Shown here one piece after another: positions 5,291 to 8,406 of a stretch of DNA of 8,406 bases (position 1 is the stretch's first letter; each line of letters begins with the position of its first letter). Both the position numbers and the translations under genes were made by a program. The stretch covers positions 1-8,406 of the forward strand of contig JASHZK010000088.1 in NCBI GenBank assembly GCA_030042575.1, written 5' to 3'. The notes under the pieces were generated by a model that did not search any database, had not been told where the DNA came from, and saw only the letters and a program-made list of their open reading frames with translations. Source of the stretch: Acidimicrobiales bacterium (GTDB taxonomy: Bacteria; Actinomycetota; Acidimicrobiia; Acidimicrobiales; UBA8190).

Positions 5291-5309
5291 CCGGCGACCC
5301 CGGCTGAAC
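5265..5309 (+). repeat. Short imperfect duplication at the imuA' stop codon
   Basis: CCGGCGACCCGGCTGAAC (5265-5282) recurs as CCGGCGACCCCGGCTGAAC (5291-5309) with one extra C. The first copy encodes the last residues of ImuA', and the second lies just after its stop. It looks like a small tandem duplication followed by a one-base slip in a C-run. Confidence 0.6.
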
Positions 5310-5331
5310 AGACAGAGAGAAGGACGAGAAA

Positions 5332-5337
5332 AAGAGG
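5332..5337 (+). promoter_or_regulatory. Shine-Dalgarno site of imuB
   Basis: AAGAGG lies 7 nt before GTG 5345, at the end of a purine-rich stretch (about 5310-5337) that stands out in this GC-rich window. It supports GTG 5345 over the in-frame ATG 5360. Confidence 0.55.
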
Positions 5338-5344
5338 TGCGGGT

Positions 5345-6502
5345 GTGCACAGGCCCGTGATGGACCGGCTGCTGGTCATATGGTGCCCGGGGCTCCTCGA
5401 GGAGCAGGAGGGCGGCAGGGTGGCCCGGGCCTTCGCCCGAGTGGTGGAGGCGGCAGCGGCCTTCTCTCCCGCCGCCTCGGCCGTACGACCCGGGGTCTGC
5501 GCCGTGCCCACCCGGGGCCCGTCGCGCTACTTCGGCGGGGACGACCAGCTGGCCCGGCTCCTGGCCGGCGCACTGGCCGCGCCGGCCGGCCCCGGTCCAA
5601 CCGACCCCGACCTGGCCCTTGCCGACGGGCGGGCCCGGATCGGCGTGGCCGACGGTCTCTTCGCCGCTGTGCTCGCCGCCCAGGCGGCGGAGGACGAACC
5701 GGTGGTGGTGCCCTCCGGAGAGAGCGCCACCTTCCTCTCCCCCTGGCCGGTCGAGACCCTGGACCGACCGGAGCTGGCCGACCTCCTGCGCCGGTTGGGC
5801 ATCCGCACCTTGGGCGCCTTCGCCGCTCTCCCCACCCGCCACGTGCTCAGCCGGCTGGGCACCGACGGAGCGGCGTGTCACGAGGTGGCCGGTGGAAGAC
5901 GCAGCGAGCTGCCCGGCTATCGAGTCGCTCCCCCCCGACGACCCGTAGACACCGGGTCGAGTGCCACGAGCCAAGTGGGGTTCTGGGGGGAGGCGGCGCA
6001 GGCGGAGGCCAGAGCGCAGCGGGTACTCCGGCGCCTCGAGCAGTTGGTGGACCCAGAGGGGATGGTGGTGGGCCGGCTCCAGGGGGGCCGAGGGCCGAAG
6101 GAGCGCGCCCGGCTGATTCCCTGGGCCGGCCGCAAGCCGGCCTCCGGACCACCCGGTGCAGGGACCAACGACAACGAGCCATGGCCGGGGCAGATCCCAT
6201 CGCCGGCGCCGGCTGTGGTCCTGGAGCGGCCGCTGCCCGCCGCGCTGGTCGGTCCCGACGGAACCGAGGTTCAAGTCACGGCAGTCGGTCTGACCAGCAC
6301 CCCTCCCTGCCGTCTGTCGGTGGCGGGGGGGCCGTGGCAGGCAGCGACAGCCTGGGGGGGACCGTGGCCGGTCGACGAGCGCTGGTGGGCACCACGCCAA
6401 CGACGTCGTCGGGCCCGTATGCAGCTGGTCACCGAGACCGGCATGGCTTACCTGCTGGTGCGAGAAGGCGCCGGGTGGTGGGTGGAGGGTGCATACGACT
6501 GA
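5345..6502 (+). CDS. imuB: ImuB, Y-family polymerase-like mutasome scaffold, shortened
   Basis: The 385-residue product is ImuB, the non-catalytic Y-family homologue that connects DnaE2 and ImuA' to the beta sliding clamp. Recognisable parts are the first strand RLLVIWCPG (8-16), the second half of the palm (RPGVCAVPTRGPSRYFGGD at 48-66, then ARIGVADGLFAA at 97-108), and the thumb with its helix-hairpin-helix (LADLLRRLGIRTLGAFAALP, 144-163). The clamp-binding motif QVGFWG is at 210-215, and the C-terminal tail runs GGPWPVDERWW (338-348) to WWVEGAYD (378-385). Typical ImuB proteins are about 500 residues or more. Two blocks appear missing: the first palm half plus fingers, between residues about 16 and 24, and the little-finger domain, between about 200 and 209. 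The frame is intact. GTG 5345 is preferred because AAGAGG lies 7 nt upstream; ATG 5360 is an alternative. The 3' end overlaps dnaE2. Confidence 0.88.
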   Translation: MHRPVMDRLLVIWCPGLLEEQEGGRVARAFARVVEAAAAFSPAASAVRPGVCAVPTRGPSRYFGGDDQLARLLAGALAAPAGPGPTDPDLALADGRARIGVADGLFAAVLAAQAAEDEPVVVPSGESATFLSPWPVETLDRPELADLLRRLGIRTLGAFAALPTRHVLSRLGTDGAACHEVAGGRRSELPGYRVAPPRRPVDTGSSATSQVGFWGEAAQAEARAQRVLRRLEQLVDPEGMVVGRLQGGRGPKERARLIPWAGRKPASGPPGAGTNDNEPWPGQIPSPAPAVVLERPLPAALVGPDGTEVQVTAVGLTSTPPCRLSVAGGPWQAATAWGGPWPVDERWWAPRQRRRRARMQLVTETGMAYLLVREGAGWWVEGAYD

Positions 6503-8406
6503 GTCGAACGGGACGCACCATCGCTACGCCGAGCTGCACTGCCACTCGAACTTCAGCTTCCTCGACGGCGCCTCGCATCCGGAGGAGCTGGTGGGCGAGG
6601 CGGCCCGCCTGGGGCTCGAGGCCCTGGCTCTCACCGACCACAACGGGTTGTACGGCGTTGTCCGCTTCGCCCGGACGGCGGAGTCCGTGGGCTTGGCCAC
6701 GGTGTTCGGGGCTGAGCTCACTCTTTGCCCGGCGACGTGGTCCTCAGGCGCGTCGTCTCCAGTCGCTTCGGCCCCTGGCCATCTGCGTACCGCCGTGCCC
6801 GATCCTCCCGGTGCCCATCTCGTCGTCTTGGCCCGTGATCCGACCGGTTACGCCCGGCTCAGCCGGGCCATCGCCGAAGCGCAGCTGGCCGGAGGCAGAA
6901 AAGGCCGCCCCGTCTTCACCCTCGAACGGCTGGCCGGCCTCCACGGTGGTCACTGGTTGGTGCTCACCGGCTGCCGCAAAGGCCCCGTGCCCACCGCCTT
7001 GACCGGTGAAGGCCCGGCAGCGGCCCGACGTGCCCTGGCGGAGCTGGTGGAGCACTTCGGACGGCGGAACGTGGCCGTGGAGCTGTGGGACCACGGAGAT
7101 CCACTCGACACCGCCCGTAACGACGCGCTGGCCCAGCTGGCGATAGAGGCGGGTGTGGAGCCGGTTGCCACCAACAACGTGCACTACGCCACCGCGTCAG
7201 GGCGCCGGCTGGCCGAGGTCCTGGCGGCCGTGCGCGCCCGGCGTCCCCTGGAACGGCTGCAGGGCTGGCTGCCGGCCGCCGGCACAGCCAACCTGCGCGC
7301 AGCCGCCGAACAGGAGCGCCGCTTCGCCCGTTGGCCCGGGGTGGTGGCGGCGGCGGCCGAGCTCGGCCGAGGATGTGCCTTCGACCTGCGCCTGGTGGCA
7401 CCGGGACTTCCCCCTTTCCCCGTCCCCGAAGGCCATGACGAGCAGAGCTGGCTGGTGGAGCTGACCCGGCGCGGCGCCGAGGAGCGCTACGGCCCCCGCC
7501 CGCACGAGCGGGTGGCGGGAGCCTGGGCCCAGATCGACCACGAGCTCGAAGTGATCGGCGCCTTGGGCTACGGCGGCTACTTCCTCATCGTGTGGGACAT
7601 CGTCGAGTTCTGCCGGCGCCACGACATCTACTGCCAGGGCCGGGGCTCGGCCGCCAACTCGGCGGTGTGTTACGCCCTCGGCGTCACCCGGGCCGATGCC
7701 GTGTCCCTGGGGCTGCTCTTCGAGCGTTTCCTCTCCCCCGAGCGCGACGGCCCACCGGACATCGACGTGGACATCGAGTCGGGCCGACGCCAGGAGGTGA
7801 TCGCCTACGTCTTCGAGCGCTACGGGCGCCAGTACGCCGCCCAGGTGGCCAACGTCATCACCTACCGGGCCCGCTCGGCCATCCGCGACGTGGGCAAGGC
7901 CCTCGGTCACTCGCTCGACCAGGTCGACCGGTGGGCCAAAGGGGTCGACCGCGGCGACGTACTGGGCAGGGCCGGCGAGGGCGGTGACGGATTACCGGCG
8001 CCACTGGGCGAGCTGGCCGGCCAGGTGCTCGACTTCCCCCGTCATCTCGGTCTGCACTCGGGCGGCATGGTCCTGTGCGACCGGCCGGTGATCGAGGTCT
8101 GTCCGGTGGAATGGGCCCGGCACCCGGGACGGACCGCTCTGCAGTGGGACAAGGACGACTGCGCCGCGGCCGGCTTGGTGAAGTTCGACCTCCTCGGCCT
8201 GGGCATGCTCGACGCCCTGCATCGCTGTGTGGACCTGGTACGTGCTGCCCACGCCGTGGAGATCGACCTGGCTCGCCTGGAACAGGAGGAGGCCGTCTAC
8301 GACATGTTGTGCCGGGCCGACACCGTAGGCGTGTTCCAGGTGGAGAGCCGGGCCCAGATGGCCACCTTGCCGCGCATCAAGCCGCGCTGCTTCTCCGATC
8401 TGGTGA
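6489..8406 (+). CDS. dnaE2: DnaE2 error-prone DNA polymerase III alpha subunit (partial)
   Basis: The first 639 residues are present and the gene continues beyond the right edge; DnaE2 proteins are usually a little over 1,000 residues. It is a C-family polymerase used for damage-induced translesion synthesis with ImuA' and ImuB. The N-terminal PHP domain opens YAELHCHSNFSFLDGASHPE (13-32), followed by LALTDHNGLYGV and later ATNNVHYA. The polymerase core shows LGYGGYFLIVWDIVEFC, GRGSAANSAVCYALG and the catalytic motif PDIDVDIE (423-430; D426 and D428 equivalent to the E. coli DxD pair). The third catalytic aspartate is D567 in LVKFDLLGLGMLDAL. The chain leaves the window after GVFQVESRAQM. GTG 6489 overlaps imuB by 14 nt and is the only good in-frame start before the PHP motif. 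GGTGGAGG directly precedes it, with unusually tight spacing. Translational coupling to imuB is likely. Confidence 0.95.
   Translation, partial: MHTTESNGTHHRYAELHCHSNFSFLDGASHPEELVGEAARLGLEALALTDHNGLYGVVRFARTAESVGLATVFGAELTLCPATWSSGASSPVASAPGHLRTAVPDPPGAHLVVLARDPTGYARLSRAIAEAQLAGGRKGRPVFTLERLAGLHGGHWLVLTGCRKGPVPTALTGEGPAAARRALAELVEHFGRRNVAVELWDHGDPLDTARNDALAQLAIEAGVEPVATNNVHYATASGRRLAEVLAAVRARRPLERLQGWLPAAGTANLRAAAEQERRFARWPGVVAAAAELGRGCAFDLRLVAPGLPPFPVPEGHDEQSWLVELTRRGAEERYGPRPHERVAGAWAQIDHELEVIGALGYGGYFLIVWDIVEFCRRHDIYCQGRGSAANSAVCYALGVTRADAVSLGLLFERFLSPERDGPPDIDVDIESGRRQEVIAYVFERYGRQYAAQVANVITYRARSAIRDVGKALGHSLDQVDRWAKGVDRGDVLGRAGEGGDGLPAPLGELAGQVLDFPRHLGLHSGGMVLCDRPVIEVCPVEWARHPGRTALQWDKDDCAAAGLVKFDLLGLGMLDALHRCVDLVRAAHAVEIDLARLEQEEAVYDMLCRADTVGVFQVESRAQMATLPRIKPRCFSDLV

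Noticed and set aside
4808..6400. 530-codon minus-strand open frame antisense to imuA' and imuB
   Set aside because: It is a GC-skew shadow of well-supported plus-strand genes, and its product has low-complexity composition and no domain.
5380..7002. 540-codon plus-strand open frame crossing imuB and dnaE2
   Set aside because: It is out of frame with both recognisable proteins, and its Arg/Gly/Pro-rich translation is typical of shifted GC-rich coding sequence.

Overview
The window is very GC-rich and densely coded and reads as a chromosomal segment of a high-GC actinobacterium. Four things point there: an F420-pathway guanylyltransferase (CofC/FbiD), an ImuA'-ImuB-DnaE2 mutagenesis cassette, a LexA box of the actinobacterial GAAC-N4-GTTC type, and three promoters that look leaderless (TAnnnT placed 7-8 nt before an ATG). 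A lineage such as Acidimicrobiia would fit, but that is inference; nothing in the window fixes the taxon.

Layout. (1) Positions 1-253, minus strand: the N-terminus of a probable class III adenylate/guanylate cyclase, cut by the window edge. It diverges from (2) cofC/fbiD (290-892, +), and both seem to use leaderless promoters packed into about 40 bp. (3) A PIG-L/LmbE-family deacetylase follows (about 924-1709, +). (4) A 128-nt convergent gap carries two GC-rich hairpins, one with a perfect 11-bp stem. (5) On the minus strand (1838-2272) lies a histone H1-like, Lys/Arg/Ala-rich protein made of repeats and with no acidic residue. (6) A stretch of about 550 nt (2273-2821) holds its strong Shine-Dalgarno site, a repeat-bearing leader, a small hairpin and two perfect 12-bp palindromes. 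(7) A two-gene plus-strand unit follows: an unrecognised 81-residue protein (2822-3067) joined by an ATGA overlap to a soluble VirD4/TraG-like P-loop ATPase (3064-4515). (8) An SOS-type operon imuA' (4571-5290), imuB (5345-6502) and dnaE2 (6489 to the window end) starts from a promoter whose -10 directly abuts a perfect 14-bp LexA palindrome.

How the parts work together. ImuA', ImuB and DnaE2 form the known damage-inducible translesion 'mutasome': DnaE2 is the polymerase, while ImuB links it to the sliding clamp and to ImuA'. All three genes are contiguous here under one LexA box, with dnaE2 overlapping imuB by 14 nt. The most unusual feature is ImuB. At 385 residues it is intact as an open frame, but it seems to lack the first half of the palm with the fingers, and also the little-finger domain. 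It keeps the second palm half, the thumb, a clamp-binding motif (QVGFWG) and the C-terminal tail. It therefore looks like a Y-family polymerase reduced to a scaffold.

The VirD4-like ATPase and its small partner have no relaxase or conjugation genes within the window. Their role is unknown, and their position just upstream of the mutasome may be coincidental.
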